A stretch of 64,000 bases of DNA from Streptomyces canus (lineage in GTDB: Bacteria; Actinomycetota; Actinomycetes; Streptomycetales; Streptomycetaceae): assembly GCF_041435015.1 (NCBI RefSeq), contig NZ_CP107989.1, positions 3,410,001 through 3,474,000 on the forward strand, written 5' to 3'. Numbering within the stretch: position 1 is the first letter of the stretch; every line of letters starts with the position of its first letter. Under the pieces are notes generated by a model. It was not told where the DNA came from and did not search any database. It saw nothing but the letters and a program-made list of their open reading frames with translations. Shown here in pieces: positions 35,746 through 47,950 of this stretch. Both the position numbers and the translations under genes were made by a program.

Positions 35746-38364
35746 TCACCGCATGAGCACCCCGGCCCCCTCCACCACCTCTTCCGAAGGCACCGCCACC
35801 AGCCCCAGCTCCGCGCCCGACGCCAGCAGCCGATGCGAGGGCAGGATGCGGACCGTGTAGCCGAAGGGTCCCGTGCGGTCCAGGGACAGCGGGCCCTCGT
35901 ACACCCACCGGCCCTCCGCGTCCGGCCCGCCCACCGACTTCAGCGGGACCGTCGCCGCGTCCGCGATGCGGTCCTCCTCGTCGACCCGGCCGGAGACCGC
36001 CTGGATCTCCACGTCGTCCGGGCCCAGGGCGCCGAGGCCCACGTGGACCCTGAGGCCGAGCGTGGTGCCGAGTTCGGCCGTGGTCGTCGCGGCCGTGGTC
36101 TCCACGTGGTCGACCGTCACCCCGTGCCACTGCGCCCGCACCCGGGACTTCCACTCCGCGAGCTCGCGTGCCACGTCCGGGGCCATCGTGCGGTGGGCGT
36201 GGGCCGCCGGGGCGTAGAGGCGTTCGACGTACTCGCGGACCATGCGGCCGGCCAGGACCTTCGGGCCCAGCAGGGTGAGCGTCTGGCGGACCATCTCGAT
36301 CCAGCGGTCGGGGAGGCCTCCTTGTCCCTGCTCGTAGAAGCGGGGGGTCACCCGCTGTTCGAGGAGGTCGTAGAGGGCGTCGGCCTCTATGTCGTCACGG
36401 CGGTCGGGGTCGGTCCCCACGCCGTCCGCCGTCGGGATCGCCCAGCCGAAGTCGGGCTGGAACCACTCGTCCCACCAGCCGTCCAGGACGGACAGGTTCA
36501 GACAGCCGTTGAGCGCCGCCTTCATGCCCGAGGTGCCGCAGGCCTCCAGCGGCCGCAGCGGGTTGTTGAGCCAGATGTCGCAGCCCGGGTACAGCTTCTG
36601 CGCCATCGCCATGCCGTAGTCGGGCAGGAAGACGATCCGGTGGCGGACCCGCGGGTCGTCCGCGAACCGCACCAGCTCCTGGACCAGCCGCTTCCCGCCG
36701 TCGTCCGCCGGGTGCGCCTTGCCCGCCACCACGATCTGGATCGGGCGTTCGGGGTGCAACAACAGGTCCATCAGCCGGTCGCGGTCCCGCAGCATCAGGG
36801 TCAGCCGCTTGTACGACGGGACGCGGCGCGCGAATCCGATCGTCAGGACGTCGGGGTCCAGCACGCCGTCGATCCAGCCCAACTCCGCCGTCCCGGCGCC
36901 GCGTTGCCGCCAGGACGCCCGCAGCCGGTCCCGTACCTCCACCACCAGCTGCTCCCGCAGGGAGCGGCGCAGGTCCCAGACGTCCTGGTCGGGGATGTCG
37001 CCCACGGCGTCCCAGCGGTCCGAGCCGCCGACGGTCAGCGCGTCCTCGGTGCGCTGGGCGCCGATCTGCCGGGCGCCGAGCCGGAACACCTCGGGCGCGA
37101 CCCAGGTCGGGGCGTGCACCCCGTTGGTCACGGAGGTGATCGGCACCTCCTCGGGGTCGAATCCCGGCCAGAGTCCGGAGAACATCTCCCGGCTGACCTG
37201 CCCGTGCAACAGCGAGACCCCGTTGGCTCGCTGGGCGAGGCGCAGGCCCATCACGGCCATGTTGAAGAGGTTGGGTTCGCCGCCGGGGTAGGTCTCCATG
37301 CCGAGGGCGAGGATCCGGCCCACGTCCATGCGCGGGAGCTCGGCGTCGGGGCCGAAGTGCCGGGCGACCAGCTCCCGGTCGAAGCGGTCGATGCCGGCCG
37401 GGACGGGGGTGTGCGTGGTGAAGACGGTCCCCGCCCGGACCGCCTCCAGGCCGGCGTCGAAGTCCATTCCCTGGTCGCAGAGCTCGGCGATCCGCTCCAG
37501 GCCGAGGAAGCCGGCGTGCCCCTCGTTGGTGTGGAACACCTCGGGGCCGGCGTGGCCGGTCAGCCGGCAGTACGTCCGTACCGCGCGGACACCCCCTATC
37601 CCCAGCAGCATCTCCTGGAGCAGACGGTGTTCGCTGCCGCCGCCGTAGAGCCGGTCGGTCACCCCGCGTTCGCCGAGGTCGTTCTCCTCGACGTCGGAGT
37701 CCAGCATCAGCAGGGGCACCCGGCCGACCTGGGCGAGCCAGATCCGGGCGTGCAGCTGCTTGCCGCCGGGAAGGGCCAGCGACACCTGTGCCGGGGTGCC
37801 GTCGGCCTCCCTCAGCAGCGCCACCGGCAGCTCGTTGGGGTCCAGGACCGGATAGTGCTCCTGCTGCCAGCCGTCCCGGGACAGGGACTGGCGGAAGTAG
37901 CCGTGGCGGTACAGCAGACCGACGCCGATCAGCGGTACGCCCAGGTCACTGGCCGCTTTCAGATGGTCGCCCGCCAGGATTCCCAGACCGCCGGAGTACT
38001 GCGGCAGGGCGGCCGTGATGCCGAACTCGGGCGAGAAGTAGGCGACGGCGGCGGGGAGTTCACCGGTGTGGGTCTGGTACCAGCGTTCACCGGTGACGTA
38101 GTCGTGGAGATCGTCGGCGACCGCGGTGAGCCGGCGCAGGAAGCGACGGTCCTCGGCGAGTTCGGCGAGCCGGGCGGGGCGCACGCTGCCGAGCAGTCGT
38201 ACGGGATCACCGCCCGACGCGGCCCAGTGCTCCGGATCGACGGACTGGAAGAGATCGCGGGTCTCCGCGTGCCAGGACCAGCGCAGATTGCGCGCCAGAT
38301 CGCTCAGGGGCCGCAGGGCATCGGGGAGTACGGGTCGGACGGTGAATCGACGGATCGCCTTCAC
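35746..38364 (-). CDS. glgP: Alpha-glucan (maltodextrin) phosphorylase
   Basis: 872-residue GT35 enzyme that releases glucose 1-phosphate from glycogen-like glucans; the long actinobacterial type with an N-terminal DUF3417 region (PLSDLARNLRWSWH). The PLP-lysine region is EACGTSGMKAALNGCLNL and the phosphate-binding segment VAGKAHPADDGGK is present. GTG 38364, six bases after GAGG, fits the family N-terminus KAIRRFTVRP; the frame upstream does not. It stands divergent from the subtilisin gene and next to the glgE operon, whose glucan it would degrade. Confidence 0.92.
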   Translation of the reverse strand: MKAIRRFTVRPVLPDALRPLSDLARNLRWSWHAETRDLFQSVDPEHWAASGGDPVRLLGSVRPARLAELAEDRRFLRRLTAVADDLHDYVTGERWYQTHTGELPAAVAYFSPEFGITAALPQYSGGLGILAGDHLKAASDLGVPLIGVGLLYRHGYFRQSLSRDGWQQEHYPVLDPNELPVALLREADGTPAQVSLALPGGKQLHARIWLAQVGRVPLLMLDSDVEENDLGERGVTDRLYGGGSEHRLLQEMLLGIGGVRAVRTYCRLTGHAGPEVFHTNEGHAGFLGLERIAELCDQGMDFDAGLEAVRAGTVFTTHTPVPAGIDRFDRELVARHFGPDAELPRMDVGRILALGMETYPGGEPNLFNMAVMGLRLAQRANGVSLLHGQVSREMFSGLWPGFDPEEVPITSVTNGVHAPTWVAPEVFRLGARQIGAQRTEDALTVGGSDRWDAVGDIPDQDVWDLRRSLREQLVVEVRDRLRASWRQRGAGTAELGWIDGVLDPDVLTIGFARRVPSYKRLTLMLRDRDRLMDLLLHPERPIQIVVAGKAHPADDGGKRLVQELVRFADDPRVRHRIVFLPDYGMAMAQKLYPGCDIWLNNPLRPLEACGTSGMKAALNGCLNLSVLDGWWDEWFQPDFGWAIPTADGVGTDPDRRDDIEADALYDLLEQRVTPRFYEQGQGGLPDRWIEMVRQTLTLLGPKVLAGRMVREYVERLYAPAAHAHRTMAPDVARELAEWKSRVRAQWHGVTVDHVETTAATTTAELGTTLGLRVHVGLGALGPDDVEIQAVSGRVDEEDRIADAATVPLKSVGGPDAEGRWVYEGPLSLDRTGPFGYTVRILPSHRLLASGAELGLVAVPSEEVVEGAGVLMR

Positions 38365-38694
38365 ATTCCACCTCGGCGAGCGAGCGGAGTGGGACACACG
38401 GCGGTGTGCGTCCCGTCGTCAACCCCGACCGTATCTGTGCGGAGGGTCTCGTCACCACGGCGCGGTTCAAGGCAGAAGACCATGTCACCCTCAAGCCGTC
38501 CCGGATCGAACAGTCCGAAAATCGCCGTAACCTCCCCATGTCCCCCATGGCTGATATGGCCGATTCCACCCCCGCAGGCGTCCTTGTGGTACTTCACACC
38601 GCACGAGAGGCTTCCCCATGGCGTGCCTGCCGACGCCGGGTGCACCCGGCGCGCCGGGGCTGCGTACGCCGAGCTGAGGAGGGGAACTCAAGTC
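38365..38694. other. 330-bp divergent promoter region of glgP and the subtilisin
   Basis: No gene is seen. GGGACACAC (38391-) and GTGTGCGTCCC (to 38414) form a hairpin with a two-base bulge 27 bases upstream of the glgP start, either in its leader or as an operator. The subtilisin side ends with GAGGAGGGGA, its ribosome site. Confidence 0.45.
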
Positions 38695-39903
38695 ATGGCA
38701 CGGACGCGAGATCGGCGTCTGCGCTGGGTGGGGGGCCTGACCGCGGTGAGCTGTGCTGCCGCACTTTCGGCCATCACCCTGCCCGCGCACGCCGCACCGG
38801 AGGGGCGGATACTCGGCGCCGGAGAGCCCGGTTCCGTCAGCGGGAGTTACCTGGTGACACTCAAGGGGGGAACGAAGGCTCCGTCGGCGACCGGAAAAGG
38901 ACTCGCCGAGAAGTACGGGGCGAGAATCAGCCATACCTACGGCACGGTACTCAACGGTTACGCGATCCGGGCCGACGAGAGACAGGCCAGGCGGCTCGCG
39001 GCGGACTCCCGTGTGGACTCGGTCGTCCAGGACACCCGGGTGACCCTGGAGCGCACCCAGAAGAACCCGCCGTCCTGGGGCCTGGACCGGGTCGACCAGC
39101 CGAAACTGCCGCTGGACAGGTCCTACACCTCGCCGGAGTCCGCGGGCGCCGGAACGACGGTGTACGTGATCGACACCGGCATCCGGATCTCCCACAAGGA
39201 CTTCGGGGGCCGGGCGGCCTACGGCTGGGACTTCGTCGGGGGCGACGGCTCGGCGGGCGACGGCAACGGCCACGGCACCCACGTGGCGGCCACCGTCGCC
39301 GGCACCCGGTACGGCGTGGCCAAACAGGCGAAGGTGGTGGCCGTACGCGTCCTCGACAACAACGGATCGGGCACGACCGCCCAGGTCATCGCCGGTATCG
39401 ACTGGGTGACGAAGAACGCGCGGAAGCCGGCGGTCGCCAACCTCAGCCTGGGCGGCTCCCACAGTGCCCAGCTGGACGCCGCCGTCCGCACGTCCATCGC
39501 GTCCGGAGTGACCTACACGGTCGCTGCGGGCAACGACGGCCTGCCGGCCGGGCTCTACTCGCCCGCCGACGTACCGCAGGCGATCACGGTCGGCGCGACC
39601 GACACGAAGGACACCCGGGCGGGCTTCTCGAACTACGGATCCGCCCTCGACCTGTTCGCACCAGGAGTCTCGATCACCTCCGCGGGCATCACGAGCGACA
39701 CCGCCAGGGCGACCTACTCGGGAACGTCGATGGCGACACCGCACGCGGCGGGCACGGCCGCGCTGTACCTCGCCGGCCACCCGAAGGCCACTCCGGCGCA
39801 GGTCGGTAAAGCGCTGGTGAAAATGGCGGCCTCCGGGAAGGTGTCCGGTCGGGGCGCGGGTTCACCGGACAAACTTCTCCAGGTGCCCGGCCCCCAGGGG
39901 TAA
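38695..39903 (+). CDS. Secreted subtilisin-like serine protease (S8)
   Basis: 402 residues: signal peptide (RTRDRRLRW start, cut near AHAAP), an inhibitor-I9 propeptide (SGSYLVTLKGG ... VVQDTRV), then the S8 domain with Asp160 in VYVIDTGIR, His193 in NGHGTHVAATVAG and Ser345 in GTSMATPHAAG. It is similar to proteinase K/aqualysin-type enzymes, with no C-terminal extra domain. ATG 38695 is about a dozen bases after GAGGAGG. A strong terminator follows, so it is a single-gene unit. Confidence 0.92.
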   Translation: MARTRDRRLRWVGGLTAVSCAAALSAITLPAHAAPEGRILGAGEPGSVSGSYLVTLKGGTKAPSATGKGLAEKYGARISHTYGTVLNGYAIRADERQARRLAADSRVDSVVQDTRVTLERTQKNPPSWGLDRVDQPKLPLDRSYTSPESAGAGTTVYVIDTGIRISHKDFGGRAAYGWDFVGGDGSAGDGNGHGTHVAATVAGTRYGVAKQAKVVAVRVLDNNGSGTTAQVIAGIDWVTKNARKPAVANLSLGGSHSAQLDAAVRTSIASGVTYTVAAGNDGLPAGLYSPADVPQAITVGATDTKDTRAGFSNYGSALDLFAPGVSITSAGITSDTARATYSGTSMATPHAAGTAALYLAGHPKATPAQVGKALVKMAASGKVSGRGAGSPDKLLQVPGPQG

Positions 39904-39916
39904 GCGTCCGCAAGGC

Positions 39917-39947
39917 GGCCCCGTTCGGCGAGAACGGGGCCTGTTTT
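39917..39947 (+). terminator. Intrinsic terminator after the subtilisin gene
   Basis: Perfect 10-bp stem GGCCCCGTTC / GAACGGGGCC with a 5-base loop followed by TGTTTT. Thirteen bases after the stop. Confidence 0.85.
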
Positions 39948-40114
39948 GTGTAAAGACATACGCGTGAGTAGTTAACAAAGTGCTGGATTGCCTACCCGAA
40001 TAGGGTGGGAAGGCTCCTGCGGTACACGGCTCAGGTAGGTTCACCGGTACGCCACGCAGGACCCCCTCCCCACATCCATCCGCCCACCCAAAGTTGACGC
40101 GGACAGGAGCGGTC

Positions 40115-42201
40115 ATGCCCGCCACGCACCATTCGTCAGCACCCCCGACGTCCAGCACCGACGCGTCCACCACGCGTCCCGTCGACCCCGGACCACCGCG
40201 CCAGGAGCGACCCTCCACACCAGCGGGACCGGCTCCGGCCATCGGACGCATACCGGTCCTCGACGTCCGCCCGGTGGTCCAGCGCGGGCGCCGGCCCGCG
40301 AAGGCGGTCACCGGAGAGACGTTCGAGATCTCGGCCACCGTGTTCCGTGAGGGCCATGACGCGGTCGCCGCGAATGTCGTACTGAAGGATCCGGAAGACC
40401 GCGCCGGACCGTGGACCCCCCTGCACGAACTGACCCCGGGCACCGATCGCTGGGGCGCCACCGTCACCGCCGGCAGCCCGGGTCTGTGGACCTTCACCGT
40501 CGAGGCCTGGGGCGACCCCGTCACCACCTGGCGGCACCACGCCCAGATCAAGATCCCGGCGGGCATGGACACCGAAATGGTCCTGGAGGAGGGTGCCCGG
40601 CTCTACGAGCGGGCCGCCGTCGGCGTGCCCGACGACGGCCGGAACGGCGTGATCCTCGCGGCCATCCACGCCCTCCGCGACGAGACCCGGCCCGCCGCCG
40701 CCCGTCTGGCGGCCGCGTTGACGCCCGAGGTGGACGCCGTACTGGCAAGGTACCCGCTGCGGGAGTTGATCACGGCGTCGGAGACGCTACCGCTGCTGGT
40801 GGAGCGGGAGCGGGCGCTGTTCGGGTCGTGGTACGAGTTCTTCCCGCGCTCGGAGGGCACCCCGCAGCGGCCGCACGGCACGTTCCGCACTGCGGCGCGC
40901 CGGCTGCCGGCGATCGCGGCGATGGGTTTCGACGTGGTCTATCTGCCGCCGATCCATCCGATCGGCAGCACCTTCCGCAAGGGCCGCAACAACACCCTGT
41001 CCGCCGGTCCCGACGATGTGGGCGTGCCGTGGGCGATCGGCTCGCCGGAGGGCGGGCATGACGCGGTCAACCCGGACCTGGGTACGCTGGAGGACTTCGA
41101 CTGGTTCGTGGCGGAGGCCGGCAAGCTGGGTCTGGAGATCGCGCTGGACTTCGCGCTGCAGTGCTCGCCGGATCATCCCTGGGTGCACAAGCACCCGGAG
41201 TGGTTCCACCACCGCCCCGACGGCACCATCGCGTACGCGGAGAACCCGCCGAAGAAGTACCAGGACATCTACCCGATCGCCTTCGACGCCGACATGGACG
41301 GGCTGATCGCGGAGACGCTGCGGGTGCTGCGGCACTGGATGGACCACGGGGTGCGGATCTTCCGGGTGGACAATCCGCACACCAAGCCGGTGGTGTTCTG
41401 GGAGCGGGTGATCGCGGACATCAACGCCACCGACCCGGACGTGATCTTCCTGGCCGAGGCGTTCACCCGCCCGGCGATGATGCACACCCTGGCCCAGATC
41501 GGCTTCCAGCAGTCCTACACCTACTTCACCTGGCGCACCACCAAGGAAGAACTCACCGCGTACCTGAGCGAACTCTCCGGTGAGGCGGCCTCCTACATGC
41601 GGCCGAACTTCTTCGCCAACACCCCCGACATCCTGCACGAGTTCCTCCAGCACGGCGGCCGGCCCGCGTTCGCGCTGCGCGCGGTCCTGGCCGCGACCCT
41701 CTCGCCGACCTGGGGCATCTACTCCGGCTACGAACTCGCCGAGAACACCCCGCTACGGGAGGGCAGCGAGGAATACCTCAACTCGGAGAAGTACCAGCTC
41801 AAGGCCCGCGACTGGGACACCCCCGACACCCTCGCCCCCCTGATCACCCAGCTCAACACCATCAGGCGGGACAACCCGGCCCTACGGCAGTTGCGCGACC
41901 TCCATTTCCATCACGCGGACAAGGACGCGGTGATCGCGTACTCGAAGCGGCGCGGTTCGAACACGGTTCTGGTGGTCGTGAACCTCGATCCGCACCACAC
42001 CCAGGAGGCCACGGTCTCGTTGGACATGCCGCAACTCGGCCTGGAATGGCACGAGTCGGTGCCGGTGCGCGACGAGCTCACCGGCGAGACCTACCACTGG
42101 GGCAGGGCGAACTACGTGCGTCTCGAACCGGGCACTCGCCCCGCGCACATCCTCACCGTCCTGCGACCGTCCACCCCGCAGATCGGAGGGTCACCCACAA
42201 C

Positions 42202-42205
<4 letters not shown>
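40115..42205 (+). CDS. glgE: Maltose-1-phosphate maltosyltransferase
   Basis: 696-residue GH13_3 enzyme that extends alpha-1,4-glucan from maltose 1-phosphate. The N-terminal 45 residues are Pro/Thr/Ser-rich and disordered. The core has the nucleophile Asp419 in [12 protein letters not shown] and the acid/base Glu448 in FLAEAFTRP, 29 residues apart as in S. coelicolor GlgE (Asp394/Glu423). ATG 40115 has AGGAG six bases upstream. First gene of glgE-treS-mak-glgB; it overlaps treS as ATGA. Regulation is not evident from the 166-base upstream region. Confidence 0.95.
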
Positions 42206-43902
<1,697 letters not shown>

Positions 43903-43912
43903 CCGACGAGGA

Positions 43913-43946
43913 CCCGGGCGAGGCGGTTTCCACCGCCGCGCCCGGG
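43913..43946. terminator. GC-rich hairpin between treS and mak
   Basis: CCCGGGCG-A-GGCGG and CCGCC-G-CGCCCGGG pair with a 6-base loop, 10 bases after the treS stop. No T-run follows. It may partly terminate or protect the upstream message, separating glgE-treS from mak-glgB levels. Confidence 0.5.
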
Positions 43947-43998
43947 GCACGCATCAGTAACACCCCGATCAGCCAGCCCGGGGAAAGGACGCCACGCC

Positions 43999-45387
43999 AT
44001 GTCGGAAGCCGTCACCCGTAGCGCCACGACAAGTCCAGGCCTCCTCGCCTCGCTTGATCCACTTCTGCGCGAGTGGTTGCCGCGGCAGCGCTGGTTCGCG
44101 GGCAAGGGGCGCCCGGTCACCGGGTTCTCGCTGGTGGCGGCCACCGAACTGCTGCCGCCCACGGCCAAGCTCGGTCTGTACCACCTGCTGGTCCGCGCCC
44201 ACCAGCCGCTCGTCGTGGGCGCCCCGACGCATCCCGGGGACTGCTATCAGCTCCTCATAGGCCTGCGCGAGGCGCTGCCGCCCCGGCTGGCGCCCGCGCT
44301 GATCGGCCACGTCGAGGACGGCCCGCTCACCGGCCGTACCGCGTACGACGCCCTCTACGACCCACTGCCCGCCGAACTGCTCCTGGAAGCGATCCGCACC
44401 GGGACCCGGATCGGCGGGCTGTCTTTCGAGCGGGACCCGCAGCAGGAGATCCGGGAGGGCCTGGTGGCCCGGGTGATGACCGCCGAGCAGTCGAATTCGT
44501 CGATCGTCTACGGAGATACGTTCATCCTGAAACTCCTGCGCCGGGTCGTGCCCGGCGTCAACCCCGACCTGGAGCTGCCGCTGGCCCTGGCCCGGGAGAG
44601 CTGCCCCCGGGTGCCCGCGCCGACGGGGTGGCTGGAGGCGGAGCTGGCCGGAGAGCCGTACACCCTCGCGGTGCTCCAGCCCTTCGTGCAGGGCGCTTCG
44701 GACGGCTGGGAACTGGCCCTGCGGGAGCTCGCCAAGGGCGAGGACTTCGGCGCCGAGGCGCACGCCCTCGGGCGGGCCACCGCCGAGGTGCACACCGCGC
44801 TCGCCCGGGCGCTGCCCACCGTGACGCTGGGGCACCAGCAGCTGCACCTGCTCGTCGACGGCATGATCGAGCGGCTGGAGGCGGCCGTACAGGCGGTCCC
44901 CGCGCTCCGGCCGCACGCGCCGGGTCTGCGCTCCGCGTTCACCGCGCTGGGTGATCTCGCCGCCGAGGGCACCACCTGGACCGCCCAGCGCATCCACGGC
45001 GACCTCCACCTCGGCCAGTGTCTGCGCTCGGCGACCGGGCACTGGTCGCTGATCGACTTCGAGGGCGAGCCGTCCAAGCCGCTCTCCGAACGCCGGCTGC
45101 CGCAGCCCACGGCCCGGGACATCGCCGGGATGCTGCGCTCCTTCGACTACGCGGCACACTCGACCGACCTGCCGGTACCGGGCTGGGCCGAGGCGTGCCG
45201 GGCCGCGTACTGTTCCGGATACGCCGAGGTCAGCGGCGTGGACCCGCGGACCGATCCGGTGCTGTTGCGCGCGTACGAGACCGACAAGGCGATCTACGAG
45301 GTCGTCTACGAGGCCCGGCACCGCCCGGACTGGCTGCAGGTACCGATGGCCGCGGTGGCGCGGTACGCGTCGCCCGACCCGATCTGA
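43999..45387 (+). CDS. mak: Maltokinase
   Basis: 462-residue kinase (Pep2/Mak type) that phosphorylates maltose to maltose 1-phosphate with ATP. N-terminal cap (PRQRWFAGKGRPV) and a eukaryotic-kinase-like C-lobe with RIHGDLHLGQCLR (catalytic Asp) and WSLIDFEGEPSKPL (metal Asp), features shared with aminoglycoside phosphotransferase folds. Start ATG 43999 after GGGGAAAGGA. It lies 96 bases after treS, behind a hairpin, and 33 bases before glgB. It provides the donor for GlgE. Confidence 0.93.
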   Translation: MSEAVTRSATTSPGLLASLDPLLREWLPRQRWFAGKGRPVTGFSLVAATELLPPTAKLGLYHLLVRAHQPLVVGAPTHPGDCYQLLIGLREALPPRLAPALIGHVEDGPLTGRTAYDALYDPLPAELLLEAIRTGTRIGGLSFERDPQQEIREGLVARVMTAEQSNSSIVYGDTFILKLLRRVVPGVNPDLELPLALARESCPRVPAPTGWLEAELAGEPYTLAVLQPFVQGASDGWELALRELAKGEDFGAEAHALGRATAEVHTALARALPTVTLGHQQLHLLVDGMIERLEAAVQAVPALRPHAPGLRSAFTALGDLAAEGTTWTAQRIHGDLHLGQCLRSATGHWSLIDFEGEPSKPLSERRLPQPTARDIAGMLRSFDYAAHSTDLPVPGWAEACRAAYCSGYAEVSGVDPRTDPVLLRAYETDKAIYEVVYEARHRPDWLQVPMAAVARYASPDPI

Positions 45388-45420
45388 CCCGACCTGACCT
45401 TCGCCGAGGAGGCTCCGCCA

Positions 45421-47910
45421 GTGACCCCCCGCCCCACCCCCAGCGGTTCGGACCCGAAGAAGTCGGCCGCGAAAGCGGCGAAGAGCGTGAAGAAGGCCGC
45501 GGAGAAGGCGGTGACCAAGAAGGCCGCCGCGAAGAAGCCGGATCCGGTGGCCGAGAAGGCGCCCGCGAAGAAGGCCGTGGCGAAGAAGGCCGCCGAGAAG
45601 AGCGCCGTCAGCAAGGCGGTCACCAAGAAGACCGCCGCGAAGACCGCGAAGAAGGGGACCGCGAAGGCGAAGAAGGTCGCCGCACCGGTCCCGGCGTCGG
45701 AGGTACCCATGGCTGTCCCGGTCTCACCGGAGGTACCCGCAGCCGACCGCGAACGGCTGCTGTCGGGCACCCACCACGACCCGCACGGGGTGCTCGGCGC
45801 GCATCCGGTCCCCGGCGGGGTGGCCTTCCGGGTGTTCCGCCCGTACGCCCGGGCCGTCACGGTCGTGGCCGGGGACGTGCGGGCCGAACTGCACGACGAC
45901 GGCGACGGCTTCTTCACCGGCCTGCTGGCGCTGCGGGAGGTCCCGCCCTACCGGCTGCTCGTGGCGTACGAGGAGACGGTCCAGGACACCGAGGACGCGT
46001 ACGGCTTCCTGCCCGCGCTGGGCGACCTCGACCTGCATCTGATCGGCGAGGGCCGGCACGAGCAGCTGTGGACGGCGCTGGGCGCCCAGCCCATGACCCA
46101 CCAGGGCGCAACGGGAACACGCTTCACGGTGTGGGCGCCGAACGCGCGCGGTGTGCGGGTGTCGGGCACCTTCAACTTCTGGGACGGGTCGGCGTTCGCG
46201 ATGCGCTCGCTCGGCTCCACCGGCATCTGGGAGCTGTTCGTGCCCGGTGTCGGCGAGGGTGAGCTGTACAAGTTCGAGATCACCCGCCCCGACGGTTCGA
46301 AGACCCGGCGCGCGGACCCGCTGGCCCGCCGCACGGAGGTCCCGCCCAACACGTCCTCGATCATCCACGCCTCGCACCACGAGTGGGGGGACGGGGAATG
46401 GCTGGCCCGCCGTGCGGAGGGCGCCCCCGCGCACGAGGCTCCCTTCTCGGTGTACGAGATCCATCTGCCGTCCTGGCGGCCCGGCCTGACATATCGTCAG
46501 CTCGCCGAGCAGCTCCCCGCGTACGTCAAGGACCTCGGCTTCACCCACGTCGAGCTGATGCCGGTCGCCGAGCACCCCTTCGGCGGCTCCTGGGGCTACC
46601 AGGTCACCGGCTTCTACGCGCCCACGGCCCGTCTGGGCACCCCCGACGACTTCAAGTACCTCGTCGACGCGCTCCACCAGGCCGGCATCGGCGTACTGAT
46701 GGACTGGGTGCCCGCCCACTTCCCGCGCGACGACTGGGCGCTCGCCGAGTTCGACGGCCGCACCCTGTACGAACACGAGGACCCGCTGCGCGCGGCCCAC
46801 CCTGACTGGGGGACGCTGGAGTTCGACTACGGCCGCCGTGAGGTCCGCAACTTCCTGGTGGCGAACGCCGTTTACTGGTGCGAGGAGTTCCACATCGACG
46901 GCCTGCGGGTCGACGCGGTCGCCTCGATGCTCTACCTCGACTACTCGCGCGAGCCGGGCCAGTGGGTCCCGAACGTGCACGGCGGCCGGGAGAACCTGGA
47001 CGCGGTGGACTTCCTCCAGGAGATGAACGCGACGGTCTACCGGCGGGTCCCGGGCGTGGTGACGATCGCGGAGGAGTCCACGGCCTGGGACGGCGTCACC
47101 CGCGCGACGCACCACATGGGCCCGGGCGGCTTCGGCGGCCTCGGCTTCGGCCTGAAGTGGAACATGGGCTGGATGCACGACTCGCTGGACTACATGGCCC
47201 ACGAGCCGGTGCACCGCAAGTACCACCACCACGAGATGACGTTCTCGATGGTGTACGCGTACAGCGAGAACTACGTCCTGCCCATCTCCCACGACGAGGT
47301 CGTCCACGGCAAACGCTCGCTGGTCTCGAAGATGCCGGGCGACTGGTGGCAGCAGCGCGCCAATCTCCGCGCCTATCTGGCCTTCATGTGGGCCCACCCC
47401 GGCAAGCAACTCCTCTTCATGGGCCAGGAGTTCGCCCAGGGCGCCGAATGGTCGGAGGCGCACGGTCCCGACTGGTGGCTCCTGGATCCGGCCTACGGCG
47501 CGGAGGCCGACCACCGGGGCGTCCGCGACCTGGTTCGCGACCTGAACGTCGTCTACCGCCACACCCCGGCCCTCTGGCAGCGCGACACGGACCCCTCGGG
47601 CTTCCAGTGGATCGTGGGCGACGCGTCCGAGGACAACGTCTTCGCCTTCCTCCGCTACGACGCGGAGGGATCCCCGCTCCTCGCGGTCACCAACCTCTCC
47701 CCCGTGGTCCGCCCCAACTACCGCCTGGGCGCCCCGGACGACGTCCCGGCCTGGCTGGAGTCCCTGAACACGGACACCGCCAGGTACGGCGGCGGCGACG
47801 TCACCAACCCGGAGATCGTGAAACCGGACCCCCAGGCCTGGCACGGCCGCCCGGCCAGCATCCAGGTGACGCTGCCACCCCTGGCGACGGTGTGGCTGCG
47901 GCCGGCGTAG
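45421..47910 (+). CDS. glgB: 1,4-alpha-glucan branching enzyme with Lys/Ala-rich N-terminal tail
   Basis: 829 residues from GTG 45421 (GAGGAGG upstream). Residues 1-95 are a histone-H1-like tail with repeated KKA/AKK units. Then come two CBM48-type domains and the GH13_9 barrel: [15 protein letters not shown] (I), [15 protein letters not shown] with nucleophile Asp (II), [14 protein letters not shown] with acid Glu (III) and [15 protein letters not shown] (IV). An internal ATG at 45709, five bases after a perfect GGAGG, would give a 733-residue enzyme, the normal GlgB length. It makes alpha-1,6 branches on GlgE product. Last gene of the cluster; convergent with the HelD-like gene. Confidence 0.94.
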   Translation: MTPRPTPSGSDPKKSAAKAAKSVKKAAEKAVTKKAAAKKPDPVAEKAPAKKAVAKKAAEKSAVSKAVTKKTAAKTAKKGTAKAKKVAAPVPASEVPMAVPVSPEVPAADRERLLSGTHHDPHGVLGAHPVPGGVAFRVFRPYARAVTVVAGDVRAELHDDGDGFFTGLLALREVPPYRLLVAYEETVQDTEDAYGFLPALGDLDLHLIGEGRHEQLWTALGAQPMTHQGATGTRFTVWAPNARGVRVSGTFNFWDGSAFAMRSLGSTGIWELFVPGVGEGELYKFEITRPDGSKTRRADPLARRTEVPPNTSSIIHASHHEWGDGEWLARRAEGAPAHEAPFSVYEIHLPSWRPGLTYRQLAEQLPAYVKDLGFTHVELMPVAEHPFGGSWGYQVTGFYAPTARLGTPDDFKYLVDALHQAGIGVLMDWVPAHFPRDDWALAEFDGRTLYEHEDPLRAAHPDWGTLEFDYGRREVRNFLVANAVYWCEEFHIDGLRVDAVASMLYLDYSREPGQWVPNVHGGRENLDAVDFLQEMNATVYRRVPGVVTIAEESTAWDGVTRATHHMGPGGFGGLGFGLKWNMGWMHDSLDYMAHEPVHRKYHHHEMTFSMVYAYSENYVLPISHDEVVHGKRSLVSKMPGDWWQQRANLRAYLAFMWAHPGKQLLFMGQEFAQGAEWSEAHGPDWWLLDPAYGAEADHRGVRDLVRDLNVVYRHTPALWQRDTDPSGFQWIVGDASEDNVFAFLRYDAEGSPLLAVTNLSPVVRPNYRLGAPDDVPAWLESLNTDTARYGGGDVTNPEIVKPDPQAWHGRPASIQVTLPPLATVWLRPA

Positions 47911-47950
47911 CGCCGGCCGGGCCGGCCCTCGGTGACCATGGCGGGAACTG

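Noticed and set aside
35833..38694. Plus-strand frame running through glgP into the subtilisin
   Set aside because: The part before 38695 is antisense to glgP and has no family similarity; the protease begins at its own ATG with a signal peptide.
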